Assembly: GCF_000819685.1 (NCBI RefSeq)
Contig: NZ_CDBR01000002.1
Span: 1 to 43,621 of the forward strand
Direction of reading: 5' to 3'
DNA: 43,621 nt
From: Aeromonas allosaccharophila
Lineage (GTDB): Bacteria; Pseudomonadota; Gammaproteobacteria; Enterobacterales; Aeromonadaceae
In this document: piece after piece, positions 8,649 through 21,067 of the stretch
Numbering within the stretch: position 1 is the stretch's first letter
How the letters are laid out: each line of letters begins with the position of its first letter
Program-made: the position numbers and the translations under genes
Notes under the pieces: generated by a model
The model's database searches: none
What the model saw: the letters and a program-made list of their open reading frames with translations, nothing else
What the model was told of the DNA's origin: nothing

Positions 8649-10785
8649 GAGACACCTCCTGCACACGCACCTTGCCTTCCTTCAACTGCTGCAACACCGC
8701 CTCTTTGGGGCCATCAGCAACAATTTGCCCCTGTTCGATGACGATCACCCGTGACGCCACATCCAGCATCGAGGTCTTGTGAGTGATGAGGATCAAGGTG
8801 GTTTCCGGGCCGAGTCGAGCCAGCTCCTGTTTCACCTGCATCTCTGACTGGTTATCCATGTTGGAGGTCGGCTCATCCATCACCAGAATGGGGGGATCAT
8901 TGAGCAGGGCGCGCGCCAGCAAGATTGCCTGACGCTGGCCACCGGAGAGCTGGCGGCCCCCCTCGCCGATCTGGCGGTCAAGCCCGTTGGGATCCCGGTT
9001 GGTAAAGTTGGTGACGCCCGCCCGCTTGGCGGCACGCAAAACCCGCACATCATCCACCAGGGGATTGCCCAGCATGATGTTGTCTCGCACCGAACCAAAG
9101 AACAGGATGACATCCTGCGGGACACAGCCGATATTGCGACGGATCACTGCCGAGGGCAGTTGATCCAGTTCAAATCCATCGATGCGCACCGAGCCATCGG
9201 TCGGCCGATACAGACCCATCAGCAATTTCTCAAGGGTCGTTTTGCCTGCACCAATCCGGCCGATAATCGCCACCTTTTCACCCGGCTGAATACGCAAATT
9301 GATATTGTGCAGGGTACTGGTTTCCATTCCCGGATATTTGAAGGAGACATTTTCAAATTCAATGCGACCGGCAATCACCGGATGATGAATATATTGCTTG
9401 CCCTCCTCCTGCTCCCCCGGGGTTTGCATGATTTTTTCCAGAATATCCAGCGCAGACTTTGCCTGGTTATAGCGGGTCGATAACACGGAGAGCTGCACCA
9501 TAGGCGCAATGGCACGGCTGGAGAGCATCACGGCAGCAATCATCCCCCCCATGGTGACCAAGCCTTCGGATATCTGGTAAACACCGACGATCACCAGTCC
9601 GACGGTCACCACTTGCTGGATGTAACTGGCCAGCGATGACATGGAGTTGGTAATGCGGCGGGTCTGCACGCCCCAGGTGGAAATATGAGAGACGGCCTGT
9701 TCCCAGCGATGCTGGAACATACTCTCGGCACCGAAGATCTTGACGGTTTCCAGCCCGGAAATACTTTCAATCAGGTTGGCGTTTTTCTGGGAGGCCAGAC
9801 GCGAGCCCTCTTCGATGGACTGCTTGAGCGGCTCTTGTATATAGAAGCTGTAGGCGACCAGGATCAGCATGGCCACGATGGGCACCACCACCATCACGCC
9901 GGCAAACATCCAGATGATAAAGAGGAAGAAGACGGCAAAGGGAAGATCGATAAGCGTCGAGACGGTCGCGGAGGTAAAAAACTCCCGCACCGATTCAAAC
10001 TCCTGCAGATGTTTGGCGAAAGCACCGGTAGAGGCGGGACGAGACTCCATCCGCATGCCCATTACCTTGGCGAAAATCTTGGCCGACAACAGCACATCTG
10101 ACTTTTTACCGGCGATATCGATAAAGTAGCTGCGCAACTGTCGCATCACAAAATCGAAGGTAAAAACCACCATGGCCCCGACCGCCAGTACCCAGAGCGA
10201 ATCAAACGCCAGATTGGGCACAATCTTGTCATAGACGTTCATGGTGAACAGCGGGCTGGCGATGGCAAACAGGTTGATCAGAATGGAGGCGATCAACACA
10301 TCACGATAGATGCCGCGGGATTCGAACAAGGTGCTCCAGAACCAGTGACCATCACGGGTTTCCAGCACCTTGGGCGAGCGTTCGTCAAACTTGAACTGCT
10401 TCTTCACATAGAAGAGGCGACCCAGATACTCATCACCCAATTGGGCCGCCGTCAGCCATTGCGCGGCATCTCCAGCTTGCGGGAAAATCACCTTCCCCTG
10501 GCTGCGATCTTCGTTCCATTCCAGCAAAATACAGGCGCCACCACTGCGCATCTGCAATACGCAAGGCAGCAGCAAGGGAGAGATATCGGCCAATGGCTGG
10601 ATCACTTCACGGGCGGATAACCCGCCCCGTTCGGCAGCGCGGCAAAATAGTGCGGTAGTCAGGCGTCCGGAGACCAGTGGCAACCCTGTCGTCAGGGCAT
10701 CCTGACTGTTGGGCACACCATAAAAACGGGTCAAGAAGACCAGACACTCCAATAACTCATCAATACGACTTGTTTCTGCTTGCAT
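8641..10785 (-). CDS. lapB: LapB: type I secretion ABC transporter ATPase/permease
   Basis: The 714-residue inner-membrane exporter has an N-terminal C39-like domain (1-135) without the catalytic cysteine context, as in RTX/adhesin transporters that recognise a C-terminal signal. A six-helix membrane domain follows (about 160-430), then an ATPase domain: Walker A GRIGAGKT (509-516), signature LSGGQ (613-617) and Walker B ILVMDE (633-638). It is the first gene of the operon lapB-lapC-lapE-lapG-lapD and would power export of the giant adhesin. Confidence 0.94.
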   Translation of the reverse strand: MQAETSRIDELLECLVFLTRFYGVPNSQDALTTGLPLVSGRLTTALFCRAAERGGLSAREVIQPLADISPLLLPCVLQMRSGGACILLEWNEDRSQGKVIFPQAGDAAQWLTAAQLGDEYLGRLFYVKKQFKFDERSPKVLETRDGHWFWSTLFESRGIYRDVLIASILINLFAIASPLFTMNVYDKIVPNLAFDSLWVLAVGAMVVFTFDFVMRQLRSYFIDIAGKKSDVLLSAKIFAKVMGMRMESRPASTGAFAKHLQEFESVREFFTSATVSTLIDLPFAVFFLFIIWMFAGVMVVVPIVAMLILVAYSFYIQEPLKQSIEEGSRLASQKNANLIESISGLETVKIFGAESMFQHRWEQAVSHISTWGVQTRRITNSMSSLASYIQQVVTVGLVIVGVYQISEGLVTMGGMIAAVMLSSRAIAPMVQLSVLSTRYNQAKSALDILEKIMQTPGEQEEGKQYIHHPVIAGRIEFENVSFKYPGMETSTLHNINLRIQPGEKVAIIGRIGAGKTTLEKLLMGLYRPTDGSVRIDGFELDQLPSAVIRRNIGCVPQDVILFFGSVRDNIMLGNPLVDDVRVLRAAKRAGVTNFTNRDPNGLDRQIGEGGRQLSGGQRQAILLARALLNDPPILVMDEPTSNMDNQSEMQVKQELARLGPETTLILITHKTSMLDVASRVIVIEQGQIVADGPKEAVLQQLKEGKVRVQEVSHG

Positions 10786-11159
10786 AGCATCCTGTCACTG
10801 CATAAATGAGGCCGACACGAGGAATAACCACTCATATTATCCTGCAATAGCGACTCTCAACACCGAGTCACACTCCCACTGAGGTGCCTGTTCAGTAGAT
10901 AAACCGGTCTGGATAAAGCGCAACCTTCCCCATATTTACCAGTCAGGAAACAATTGCAGCATGATTCATTATTGGTAAAGCATGATTTCATCGATGTCAT
11001 GCTAACACGCTAACCAGAGTGAATGCCGATGTTAATTGATAACGACATTTTTTATGGCGCATCACTATATCAACCGAAACGTACCAAAACTATAGTTTAC
11101 GGTATGAACTTTTTTATATAACCCTATGTTTTTTGTAAAAATAATAACTACGCACTCAA
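10786..11159. other. AT-rich intergenic region upstream of the lap operon
   Basis: These 374 bases lie between yhcC and lapB and hold no convincing gene. A weak promoter candidate on the minus strand (GTTGAG, 16 bases, TAATAT around 10836-10863) points at lapB. No terminator hairpin for yhcC was seen. Confidence 0.4.
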
Positions 11160-12089
11160 TTATAGGTCAGGAAGTATGAAGGGTCTTCCCAGCGAGTGAC
11201 CTTGCGGGCCGCTCAATGAGAGGGCTTTGGCAATGTCCGCCATGGCCGTCCAGCGATTTTCACACCAGACCGGCGCCAGCAGGGTCGGACGGCGCGCCGA
11301 TGCCGAGATCCGGTGATACACCACCTCGGGCGGCGTGTGCTGGATCATGGCGACAGCTGCTTCCACATACTGCTCCAGCGTCAATACCTCAAGCCGCCCC
11401 GCTTGCCAAGCCTTGCCAAGAATACTGCCCTCTACCACATGAAGCGGGTGCAGCTTGATCCCCTCAACGCCGGTCGCCACGATGCGATGCAGGGTATCGA
11501 GGCTGTCCATCGGCACTTCGCCCGGCAGGCCGACGATCAGATGAGCACATACCTTGATACCACGCTGATGGGCACGTCTTACCGCATCCTCATAGGCAGC
11601 ATAGCCGTGGCCGCGATTGATCCGTTGCAGGGTCTTGTCGTTGGCGCTTTGCAGCCCGAGCTCCAGCCACACCTCATAGCCCCGAGCCTGATAGCCCGCC
11701 AGCAGATCCAGCACCGCATCCGGCACGCAATCGGGGCGAGTGCCCACACAGAGTCCCACCATATCGCTCACCGATAGCGCCTCTTCATACATGCGCTGCA
11801 GATACTCGACCTCGGCATAGGTGCTGGTATAGGCCTGAAAGTAGGCGAGATAACGCTTGGCACGGGTCACTTCGTCGCGGCGTGCCAGCAGTTGTTGCAC
11901 CACGGAGAGCTGCTGGGCCGACTCGTCCGCAAAAGAGGAGACATTGCAGAAGGTGCAGCCACCGCGGCCCAGGGTGCCGTCCCGGTTCGGGCAGGTGAAG
12001 GCACCGTGGATGGAGAGTTTGTGGATCTTCTGACCGTGACGCTGCTTGAGATCCTGACCGAATGTATTGACGAGTTCGTGTAACTGCAT
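11160..12089 (-). CDS. yhcC: YhcC-type radical SAM protein (TIGR01212 family)
   Basis: The 309-residue protein has the cluster-binding cysteines of this family, C33, C45 and C48 (CPNRDGTLGRGGCTFCN), an unusual spacing compared with the CxxxCxxC of most radical SAM enzymes. SAM-site residues follow, including GLPGE near 188. It resembles E. coli YhcC, which is also encoded divergently beside gltB. The substrate is not established; related Elp3-like proteins act on RNA. The start has GGAGG four bases upstream. Confidence 0.85.
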   Translation of the reverse strand: MQLHELVNTFGQDLKQRHGQKIHKLSIHGAFTCPNRDGTLGRGGCTFCNVSSFADESAQQLSVVQQLLARRDEVTRAKRYLAYFQAYTSTYAEVEYLQRMYEEALSVSDMVGLCVGTRPDCVPDAVLDLLAGYQARGYEVWLELGLQSANDKTLQRINRGHGYAAYEDAVRRAHQRGIKVCAHLIVGLPGEVPMDSLDTLHRIVATGVEGIKLHPLHVVEGSILGKAWQAGRLEVLTLEQYVEAAVAMIQHTPPEVVYHRISASARRPTLLAPVWCENRWTAMADIAKALSLSGPQGHSLGRPFILPDL

Positions 12090-12700
12090 GACACCTCCGC
12101 TAAAGGAGCGTCATTGTACGAGCTTGCGCAAAACAGGGGCTGAGCTGGATCAAGCTAGCGAAGGGGGCAAAACATATAAATATCCGGTCAAATTTGAATA
12201 AATATAGAGAAAAAGCGCAAAAAATGGAGTCGGGCAGATCGTTGACCATTCCAACAGTAAACGTTCATATGAAAATGAGACCCGATAACTCACTGTTGAA
12301 CAATGAAAATTTCAAAGAGACCCGACAGCACACAATTGCAAGCATGGGATATTGAAAATGTGATCCCTTCCGCTGTCAGCAACGTCGGGTTGGTAAAATT
12401 ACTACATTCACCCACAGTCGCTGAGCGCACCATTGAACCTTTCAATGGCGATATATTTAACCAACAAAATCAACTTATACAGAACAACCACAGCATCTAA
12501 GCCAATTAATCCCTCCAATCCGACATTTTGTTATGCGAATGTAACCACAAAGACAAACCTGACCTGCGATTGACCTCGCCAGAAAATCCCATTAGTTTGG
12601 AGATTCGCCACGTCAGGCAGACGGAACCACAAGAGCCAATCGCAATTTATGCAGTCAGGTGATGACTGTGCGATGCAAGGCCGAGCAAGGGAGAAATGCA
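12090..12700. other. Divergent yhcC-gltB regulatory region
   Basis: About 600 mostly AT-rich bases lie between the divergent yhcC and gltB starts, without a credible gene. Short repeated motifs occur (GAGACCCGA near 12280 and near 12317). A long leader is normal for gltB, which in E. coli is controlled by Lrp, IHF and nitrogen regulators. No specific site could be assigned by eye. Confidence 0.45.
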
Positions 12701-15700
12701 ATGTCACTATATGATCCAAAGCTGGAGAGGGATAACTGTGGCTTCGGCCTGTTGGCCCACATGGAAGGGGAAGCCAGCCACAAGCTTGTTCGTCTCGCGA
12801 TGTCAGCATTGGCTCGCATGCAGCACCGCGGCGGGATCTCCGCCGATGGCAAGACAGGCGATGGCTGCGGCCTGCTGCTGCAAAAACCCGACAGCTTCTA
12901 TCGCGCGGTCGCCGAAGAGAAGGGATGGCACCTTGGCCGCAAGTACGCGGTCGGCATGCTGTTTCTCAACCCCGACCCCGTATTGGCCCAGCAGACTCGC
13001 GACATCATCGACGAAGAGCTGGAAAAAGAGACCCTGAGTCTGGTCGGCTGGCGCAAAGTGCCGGTCGATACCAATGTGCTCGGCCCCATCGCCAAAGCCT
13101 CCCTGCCCAGTATTGAACAGGTCTTTGTCAACGCGCCTCCCGGCTGGGTTGAACAGGATCTGGAGCGTCGCCTCTATATCGTGCGCCGCCGTATCGAGAA
13201 GCGCATCAACGACGACTACTTCTATATCGTCAGCCTCTCCAACTTGGTCACCGTCTATAAAGGGCTGTGCATGCCGGTGGACTTGCCGCGCTTTTATCTG
13301 GATCTCGCCGACATCCGCATGCAAGCGGCCATCTGCGTGTTCCACCAGCGCTTCTCCACCAACACCAGCCCGCGCTGGCCGCTGGCCCAGCCGTTCCGCT
13401 ATCTGGCCCATAACGGCGAGATCAACACCATCGCCGGCAACCGTCAGTGGGCCAAGGCGCGCAGCTACAAGTTTGCCACCCCGCTCATTCCCGATTTGCA
13501 GGAAGCAGCCCCCTTCGTCAATACCACCGGCTCTGACTCCTCCAGCCTCGACAACATGCTGGATCTCTTCCTCGCCGGTGGTATGGACCTGTTCCGCGCC
13601 ATGCGCCTGTTGATCCCGCCTGCATGGCAAAAGCACCCGAACATGGATGACGACCTGCGCGCCTTCTATGACTTCAACTCCATGCACATGGAGCCGTGGG
13701 ATGGCCCCGCCGGTATCGTCATGACCGACGGTCGCTACGCCACCTGTGCCCTTGACAGAAACGGCCTGCGTCCGGCCCGCTACGTCATCACCAAGGACAA
13801 GTTCATCACCCTCGCCTCCGAAGTGGGCACCTGGGACTACACCCCGGACGAAGTGCTGGAGAAGGGCCGGGTCGGCCCGGGCGAGCTGTTCGTGGTCGAT
13901 ACCAGCAACGGCAAGGTGTGGACCAGCTTCGAGATCGATGACGATCTCAAGAACCGCCACACCTACAAGCAGTGGATGGACAAGCACTGCACCCGACTGG
14001 TGCCCTTCGAGCAGATGGACGACAGCCAGACCGGCTGCCGCGAATTTGCCGACGACCAGCTGAAAACCTATCAGAAGCTGTTTGGCTACTCCTTCGAGGA
14101 GCTGGATCAGATCATCCGGGTACTGGGGGAAAACGGTCAGGAAGCGGTGGGCTCCATGGGGGATGATACCCCGATGGCGGTGCTCTCCTCCGGCCCGCGT
14201 ACCCTCTATGACTACTTCCGCCAGATGTTTGCCCAGGTGACCAACCCGCCCATCGACCCGCTGCGTGAGAACCACGTGATGTCGCTGGCCACCTGTATCG
14301 GTCGCGAGCAGAACGTCTTCAACGAGACCTTCGGCCACGCCCATCGGGTGCTGTTCCAGTCGCCGATCCTGCTCTACTCCGACTTCCACCAGCTGCTGGC
14401 ACTGGAAGGGGAGTACTACCGTCATCAGGTGATCAGCCTTAACTTCAAGCCCGAAGAGGGACTGGAAGCGGCCATCGTGCGCATCTGCGACGAGGCCAAA
14501 ACTGCTGCCAAGAGTGGCACCGTGCTGCTGGTGCTGTCGGATCGCGATATCAGCGCCGACACCCTGCCGATCCCGGCCGCCATGGCGGTGGGCGCGGTGC
14601 AGCGCACTCTGGTGGACAACAACCTGCGCTGCGACGCCAACATTCTGGTGGAGACCGCAAGCTGCCGCGATCCACATCACTTCTCGGTGCTGCTGGGCTT
14701 TGGCGCGACCGCCATCTACCCCTATCTGGCCTACGAAACCCTGGCCAAACAGGTTGAAGAGGGCGTGCTCACCATGTCCCTGCGCCAGGCCATGGTCAAC
14801 TACCGCAACGGCATCAACAAAGGGCTCTACAAAGTGATGTCCAAGATGGGCATCAGCACGGTCGCCAGCTATCGCTGCTCCCAGCTGTTTGAAGCGGTGG
14901 GCCTGGCCAAGTCGGTGGTCGATACCTGCTTCCGCGGTGTGTCGAGCCGTATTCAAGGCGCCGACTTTGCCGACATCCAGCAGGATCAGCACAATCTGGC
15001 CCGTCAGGCCTGGCTGGTGCGCAAGCCCCTCGCCCACGGCGGCCTGCTCAAGTTCGTCCACGGCGGCGAGTACCACACCTACAACCCGGATGTGGTGCAG
15101 ACCCTGCAAACAGCGGTGCGCTCCGGCAACTATGCCGACTACAAAGAGTACGCGCGTCTGGTGAACGAGCGCCCGGTCGCCACCTTGCGCGATCTGCTGG
15201 CACTGAAGAAGGTCGACAATCCGGTCGCGCTGGATCAGGTTGAGCCAGCCGACAAGCTGTTCCCCCGCTTCGACTCCGCCGCCATGTCCATCGGCGCCCT
15301 CGGCCCTGAAGCCCACGAGGCACTGGCTGTCGCCATGAACCGCCTCGGCGGTCAGAGCAACTCCGGCGAAGGTGGCGAAGATCCCAAGCGTTTCGGTACC
15401 GAGAAGAACTCCCGCATCAAGCAGGTGGCTTCCGGTCGCTTTGGTGTCACCCCCCACTACCTGATGAACGCCGATGTGGTGCAGATTAAGGTGGCTCAGG
15501 GCGCCAAGCCCGGCGAAGGTGGCCAGCTGCCCGGTGACAAGGTCACCGCCCAGATCGCCAAGCTGCGCTATTCCGTGCCCGGCGTGACCCTGATCTCACC
15601 GCCGCCGCACCACGACATCTACTCCATCGAGGATCTGGCCCAGCTCATCTTCGACATCAAGCAGATCAACCCAAGCTGTCTGGTATCGGTGAAGCTGGTC

Positions 15701-17158
15701 TCCGAGCCAGGCGTGGGCACCATCGCCTGCGGCGTGGCCAAGGCCTATGCCGACTTCATCACCATCTCCGGTTATGACGGCGGCACCGGCGCCAGCCCGC
15801 TCACCTCGGTCAAATACGCCGGTTCCCCATGGGAGCTGGGTCTGGCCGAAACCCAACAGGCGCTGGTCGCCAACGGCCTGCGCCACAAGGTGCGGCTGCA
15901 GGTGGATGGCGGCCTCAAGACAGGTCTCGACATCATCAAGGCGGCCATCCTCGGCGCCGAGAGCTTCGGTTTTGGCACCGGCCCCATGGTGGCGCTCGGC
16001 TGCAAATACCTGCGTATTTGCCACCTGAACAACTGCGCCACCGGCGTTGCCACTCAGGATGAGAAGCTGCGGCGCGAGCACTTCACCGGCCTGCCGGAGA
16101 TGGTGATGAACTACTTCAAGTTCATCGCCGAGGAGACCCGCGAGCTGATGGCCCAACTGGGGGTCACCCAGCTGACCGACCTGATTGGCCGTACCGATCT
16201 GCTGGAGGCCCTGCCCGGCCTCACAGCCCGTCAGGCCAAGCTGGATCTCTCCGGCATTCTGACCCGTCCTGTGGCACCGGCAGGCTCCAGCCTGTTCAGC
16301 CAGCAGCACAACCCCACTTTCGACAAGGGGCCGCTCAACCTGAAAATGGTGGAAGATCTGCTGGAGGCGGTGGAAACCTCAAGCGGCGGCGAGTTCCGCT
16401 ACGACATTCGCAATACCGACCGTTCGGTGGGTGCGCGCCTCTCGGGCGAAATCGTCAAACGGCACGGCAACCAGGGGATGGCGGCCGATCCGGTCAAGGT
16501 GCACTTCAACGGCACCGCAGGCCAGAGCTTCGGCGTCTGGAACGCGGGTGGCCTTGAGATGATCCTCACCGGTGACGCCAACGACTATGTGGGCAAGGGG
16601 ATGACCGGCGGCAAGCTGGTGATCAAGCCCCATGTCGGCGTGGCGTTCAAATCCCACGAAGCAGCCATCATCGGCAACACCTGCCTCTACGGCGCCACCG
16701 GCGGCAAACTCTACGCCGCAGGCACTGCCGGCGAGCGTTTCGCGGTGCGCAACTCCGGTGCCCTGGCGGTAGTCGAGGGGATTGGCGACAACGGTTGTGA
16801 ATATATGACCGGCGGCATCGTCACCGTGCTGGGTCAGACCGGCGTCAACTTCGCGGCGGGCATGACCGGCGGCTTTGCCTACGTGCTCGACGAGTGCGGC
16901 AACTTCGCCAAGCGCACTAACCCCGAGCTGGTGGAACTGCTGGACGTGGCGGATCTCGCCATCCATCAGGAGCACCTGCGCGGCATCATCACGGCGCACC
17001 TCAATGAGACCGGCAGCTCGCGTGCCGAGGAGATCCTGGCCAACTTCGACTCCTATGTGCCCAAGTTCAGGCTGATCAAACCCAAGTCCAGCGACGTGAA
17101 ATCGCTGCTGGGTCACACCAGCCGTTCCAGTGCAGAACTCAGAATCCAGGCGCAATAA
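12701..17158 (+). CDS. gltB: Glutamate synthase (NADPH) large subunit
   Basis: This 1485-residue protein transfers the amide nitrogen of glutamine to 2-oxoglutarate. The order is a short propeptide ([12 protein letters not shown]) and then Cys13 (NCGFGLLAH), which becomes the N-terminal nucleophile of the glutamine amidotransferase domain (to about 430). A central domain follows, then an FMN-binding synthase domain (about 830-1200) with the 3Fe-4S cysteines in [12 protein letters not shown], and a C-terminal GXGXG beta-helix. The ATG at 12701 is preceded by AGGGAG at eight bases. An upstream in-frame ATG (12659) lacks such a site, and the chosen start leaves a short propeptide. The gene is 12 bases from gltD. 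Confidence 0.97.
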   Translation: MSLYDPKLERDNCGFGLLAHMEGEASHKLVRLAMSALARMQHRGGISADGKTGDGCGLLLQKPDSFYRAVAEEKGWHLGRKYAVGMLFLNPDPVLAQQTRDIIDEELEKETLSLVGWRKVPVDTNVLGPIAKASLPSIEQVFVNAPPGWVEQDLERRLYIVRRRIEKRINDDYFYIVSLSNLVTVYKGLCMPVDLPRFYLDLADIRMQAAICVFHQRFSTNTSPRWPLAQPFRYLAHNGEINTIAGNRQWAKARSYKFATPLIPDLQEAAPFVNTTGSDSSSLDNMLDLFLAGGMDLFRAMRLLIPPAWQKHPNMDDDLRAFYDFNSMHMEPWDGPAGIVMTDGRYATCALDRNGLRPARYVITKDKFITLASEVGTWDYTPDEVLEKGRVGPGELFVVDTSNGKVWTSFEIDDDLKNRHTYKQWMDKHCTRLVPFEQMDDSQTGCREFADDQLKTYQKLFGYSFEELDQIIRVLGENGQEAVGSMGDDTPMAVLSSGPRTLYDYFRQMFAQVTNPPIDPLRENHVMSLATCIGREQNVFNETFGHAHRVLFQSPILLYSDFHQLLALEGEYYRHQVISLNFKPEEGLEAAIVRICDEAKTAAKSGTVLLVLSDRDISADTLPIPAAMAVGAVQRTLVDNNLRCDANILVETASCRDPHHFSVLLGFGATAIYPYLAYETLAKQVEEGVLTMSLRQAMVNYRNGINKGLYKVMSKMGISTVASYRCSQLFEAVGLAKSVVDTCFRGVSSRIQGADFADIQQDQHNLARQAWLVRKPLAHGGLLKFVHGGEYHTYNPDVVQTLQTAVRSGNYADYKEYARLVNERPVATLRDLLALKKVDNPVALDQVEPADKLFPRFDSAAMSIGALGPEAHEALAVAMNRLGGQSNSGEGGEDPKRFGTEKNSRIKQVASGRFGVTPHYLMNADVVQIKVAQGAKPGEGGQLPGDKVTAQIAKLRYSVPGVTLISPPPHHDIYSIEDLAQLIFDIKQINPSCLVSVKLVSEPGVGTIACGVAKAYADFITISGYDGGTGASPLTSVKYAGSPWELGLAETQQALVANGLRHKVRLQVDGGLKTGLDIIKAAILGAESFGFGTGPMVALGCKYLRICHLNNCATGVATQDEKLRREHFTGLPEMVMNYFKFIAEETRELMAQLGVTQLTDLIGRTDLLEALPGLTARQAKLDLSGILTRPVAPAGSSLFSQQHNPTFDKGPLNLKMVEDLLEAVETSSGGEFRYDIRNTDRSVGARLSGEIVKRHGNQGMAADPVKVHFNGTAGQSFGVWNAGGLEMILTGDANDYVGKGMTGGKLVIKPHVGVAFKSHEAAIIGNTCLYGATGGKLYAAGTAGERFAVRNSGALAVVEGIGDNGCEYMTGGIVTVLGQTGVNFAAGMTGGFAYVLDECGNFAKRTNPELVELLDVADLAIHQEHLRGIITAHLNETGSSRAEEILANFDSYVPKFRLIKPKSSDVKSLLGHTSRSSAELRIQAQ

Positions 17159-18586
<1,428 letters not shown>

Positions 18587-18621
18587 TCTGACCGGCCACA
18601 GCTCTGATGTTCCCTAACAGT

Positions 18622-18650
18622 CAGCCCCGCCAATGCGGGGCTGATTTTCT
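18622..18650 (+). terminator. Terminator of gltBD
   Basis: Arms CAGCCCCGC and GCGGGGCTG form a perfect 9-base stem with a short loop, followed by ATTTTCT, 35 bases past the gltD stop. Confidence 0.85.
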
Positions 18651-18928
18651 ATGCGCGCTCACCAACCGCTCATACGCTCCTGGCAGCCGTGAAGATAACT
18701 AGATGCAGTGTCTTGCGATGGCTCCTGCACTGGGCAACTGCCACGGGAAAAACTCCAACCATTTGAGGCAGAATTTGTGACGTCTATCTGTTACACTTCG
18801 CGCCCGCCATTTTCCGGCTCACTCTCTGACTTGATGTCAGGCGCAGCCGTCGGTGGTTACAACCTCCGTCTCGCTCATGCCGAGCTAACCAAGCCAAACA
18901 CAGCCCAGCTGGAACACAGGAACCCATT
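18651..18928 (+). other. Leader region of the DEAD-box helicase gene
   Basis: These 278 bases precede the helicase gene. A TACACT (18792-18797) after a TG dinucleotide could be an extended -10, which would leave a leader of about 125 bases. A 74-codon frame (18708-18932) ends in an ATGA overlap with the helicase start, but it has no ribosome site or recognisable product. Confidence 0.35.
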
Positions 18929-20224
18929 ATGAGATTTGAATCGTTCGATTTTGCCCCCGAGATTTTGCGTGCTGTCTCAGATTGCGGTTATCAGGAGATG
19001 ACCCCTGTGCAGCAACAGGCGATCCCGGCCATTCGCCGTGGCCGCGATGTGCTGGCCAGCGCCCAGACCGGTACCGGCAAGACCGCCGCCTTCGCCCTGC
19101 CCATTTTGCAACGTCTGGTAGACAATCCGGCGCCGGTCCAGCCTTCCAACGCCCGTGTGCTGATCCTGACCCCGACCCGCGAGCTGGCGGCTCAGGTGGC
19201 GAGCAACATCAATGACTTCGCCAAGTATCTCGATATCACCACCATCACCATCGTCGGCGGTGGCAAGCAGGACGTGCAGGCCAAGAAGCTCAAAGCGGGC
19301 GCTCACATCATTGTGGCCACCCCGGGCCGTCTGCTGGAGCACCTCACAGCCTGCAACCTCAGCCTCTCCGGCGTCGAGTGTCTGGTGATGGATGAAGCGG
19401 ATCGCATCCTCGACATGGGCTTCAGCGCCGATGTGCAGAAGATCCTGCAAGCGGTCAACAAGACCCGTCAGAACCTGCTCTTCTCCGCCACCTTCTCCGA
19501 TGCGGTGAAGAAGCTGGCCAACCTGATGCTGGATCGCCCGCAGATCGTCAGCGTCAACAAGCAGAACTCCACCGCCGACACCGTCAGCCACACCGTCTAT
19601 CCGGTCGAGCAGAAGCGCAAGCGCGAGCTGCTCTCAGAGCTGATTGGCAAGCAGAACTGGCAGCAGGTGCTGGTGTTCGCCAGTACCCGCGAGAGCTGTG
19701 ATGTGCTGGTCGAGGAGCTGAACCTCGACGGCATCAAGTCCGCCGTGGTCCATGGCGAGAAGGCTCAGGGCAACCGTCGCCGCGCCCTGCGCGAATTCAT
19801 GGAAGGCAAGGTACGGGTACTGGTCGCCACCGAAGTGGCCGCCCGTGGTCTGGACATCCCGGACCTGGAATACGTGGTCAACTATGATCTGCCGTTCCTG
19901 GCGGAAGATTACGTGCACCGCATCGGTCGTACCGGTCGTGCCGGCAAGCGCGGCATGGCCATCTCCTTCGTCAGCCGTGAAGAGGAGCGCACCCTGCTGG
20001 AGATCGAGGCCCTGATCGGCCAGAAGATCCGTCGCATCATGGTGCCGGGCTATGAGGTGAGCAGCCGTGACGAGCTGATCAAACAGCTGCAGGAGCGTCG
20101 CCGCTTCGGCAAGCGTCCGCAGCGTGAAGATAACGCCGTGGCCCAGGTGATGGCCGAAGCCAAGCTGCAGGGTCAGCGCCTCAAGCGTCTGGCTGCAGCC
20201 AAGAAGCCCCGTCAGCCGAAATAA
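18929..20224 (+). CDS. RhlE-like DEAD-box ATP-dependent RNA helicase
   Basis: The 431-residue protein has the DEAD-box motifs in order: Q motif (TPVQQQAIP near 25-33), Walker A AQTGTGKT (45-52), PTREL (82-86), DEAD (155-158), SAT (186-188) and HRIGRTGR (near 331). A short basic tail ends in KKPRQPK. It would unwind RNA duplexes, for example during ribosome assembly or cold adaptation. RhlE-like fits better than SrmB or CsdA because of the short tail, but the subfamily is not certain. Confidence 0.88.
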   Translation: MRFESFDFAPEILRAVSDCGYQEMTPVQQQAIPAIRRGRDVLASAQTGTGKTAAFALPILQRLVDNPAPVQPSNARVLILTPTRELAAQVASNINDFAKYLDITTITIVGGGKQDVQAKKLKAGAHIIVATPGRLLEHLTACNLSLSGVECLVMDEADRILDMGFSADVQKILQAVNKTRQNLLFSATFSDAVKKLANLMLDRPQIVSVNKQNSTADTVSHTVYPVEQKRKRELLSELIGKQNWQQVLVFASTRESCDVLVEELNLDGIKSAVVHGEKAQGNRRRALREFMEGKVRVLVATEVAARGLDIPDLEYVVNYDLPFLAEDYVHRIGRTGRAGKRGMAISFVSREEERTLLEIEALIGQKIRRIMVPGYEVSSRDELIKQLQERRRFGKRPQREDNAVAQVMAEAKLQGQRLKRLAAAKKPRQPK

Positions 20225-20248
20225 GGCGGGCAGTTGCTCTATTGAACC

Positions 20249-20273
20249 GCAAAGGCGCCACTGGCGCCTTTGC
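20249..20273. terminator. Hairpin after the helicase gene
   Basis: Perfect 11-base arms (GCAAAGGCGCC and GGCGCCTTTGC) surround an ACT loop 25 bases past the stop. There is no T-run, so termination is probably weak. Confidence 0.5.
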
Positions 20274-20322
20274 CATCTCTGTCATCGGTGTTGACCCCTG
20301 GTGGTCAACTCAAGGATTGCTT

Positions 20323-20973
20323 ATGACCTCTCCGACCTACAATCAGGCCCTGCTCGAGATGGCCACTCAAAGCCTGGCCGAACTGGCCCGCACCGCCGAG
20401 CAAAAGGCGGGCAAGCGCACTCCGGCGCAAGAGAGCCACTTTCTCTGCACCTGGATGGCCGACTCCCTCAAGGAGAAGCGCTTCTCCCGTCTGGTGATGG
20501 AAGATTTGAAAGCTTGGGTGCAGCTTGGCCGCACCCTCGGCGCGGGTGCCGATCTCAAGGGGCTACTGGAGCGCATCGCCTTCCAATACCAGTGCGCCAT
20601 GACCAACCCGCAACAACTGGGGGCCAAGCTGGCGGCCCTGCTGGAGGAGCTGGCAACGGCAGGCTGGCTGGTGCTGACCGAGAGCGAGGTGAACACCAAG
20701 CTGCGCCTGCAATCGGGCGGTCAGGCGAGTCTGGTGGTAAGCCATAGCGAATATGCAGGCCATATCGAGGAAGGTGAGCTTGTCAAACCCCTCACCCTCT
20801 ATGTGCGCGGTGACGAGAAGGTGCTGGCCGAGGCGGCCTTCAAGCACGGCCTGCTGCTGAGCCAGGGCAACAAGAAAACCACCCTGGTCAAACACCACAA
20901 AGCCTACCGGCTGATGCCAGACAACGCCCAACCGGCGCTGGCACTGCTGAGCGAGGCTCGCCAGAGCGCCTGA
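20323..20973 (+). CDS. DUF2913 family protein
   Basis: The 216-residue soluble protein begins MTSPTYNQALLEMATQSLAE and contains ESHFLCTWMADSLKEKRFSR, typical of DUF2913 proteins of Vibrio and Aeromonas. Function is unknown. No signal peptide or membrane segment is seen. The ATG at 20323 follows AAGGA by about seven bases; 27 upstream in-frame codons run through the preceding hairpin and are excluded. Confidence 0.72.
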   Translation: MTSPTYNQALLEMATQSLAELARTAEQKAGKRTPAQESHFLCTWMADSLKEKRFSRLVMEDLKAWVQLGRTLGAGADLKGLLERIAFQYQCAMTNPQQLGAKLAALLEELATAGWLVLTESEVNTKLRLQSGGQASLVVSHSEYAGHIEEGELVKPLTLYVRGDEKVLAEAAFKHGLLLSQGNKKTTLVKHHKAYRLMPDNAQPALALLSEARQSA

Positions 20974-20990
20974 TCCCGCCTGTTTTCAAC

Positions 20991-21034
20991 AATAAAAACG
21001 GCAGACCCTTGCGCAGGATCTGCCGTTTTTTATT
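20991..21034. terminator. Bidirectional terminator between the DUF2913 gene and feoC
   Basis: A long imperfect hairpin (AAAACGGCAGA pairing with TCTGCCGTTTT) is flanked by A and T runs, so it can stop the converging DUF2913 and feo transcripts. Confidence 0.85.
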
Positions 21035-21067
21035 GTTCGATGTTTGGTGATGAGGTTGGGTAGTCGT

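Noticed and set aside
12803..15457. Antisense 884-codon open frame across gltB
   Set aside because: It lies entirely opposite the well-conserved gltB gene and has low-complexity His/Gly/Val-rich content typical of the reverse frame of high-GC coding DNA.
18708..18932. 74-codon leader frame overlapping the helicase start by ATGA
   Set aside because: No ribosome site and no recognisable protein; the overlap alone is weak evidence.
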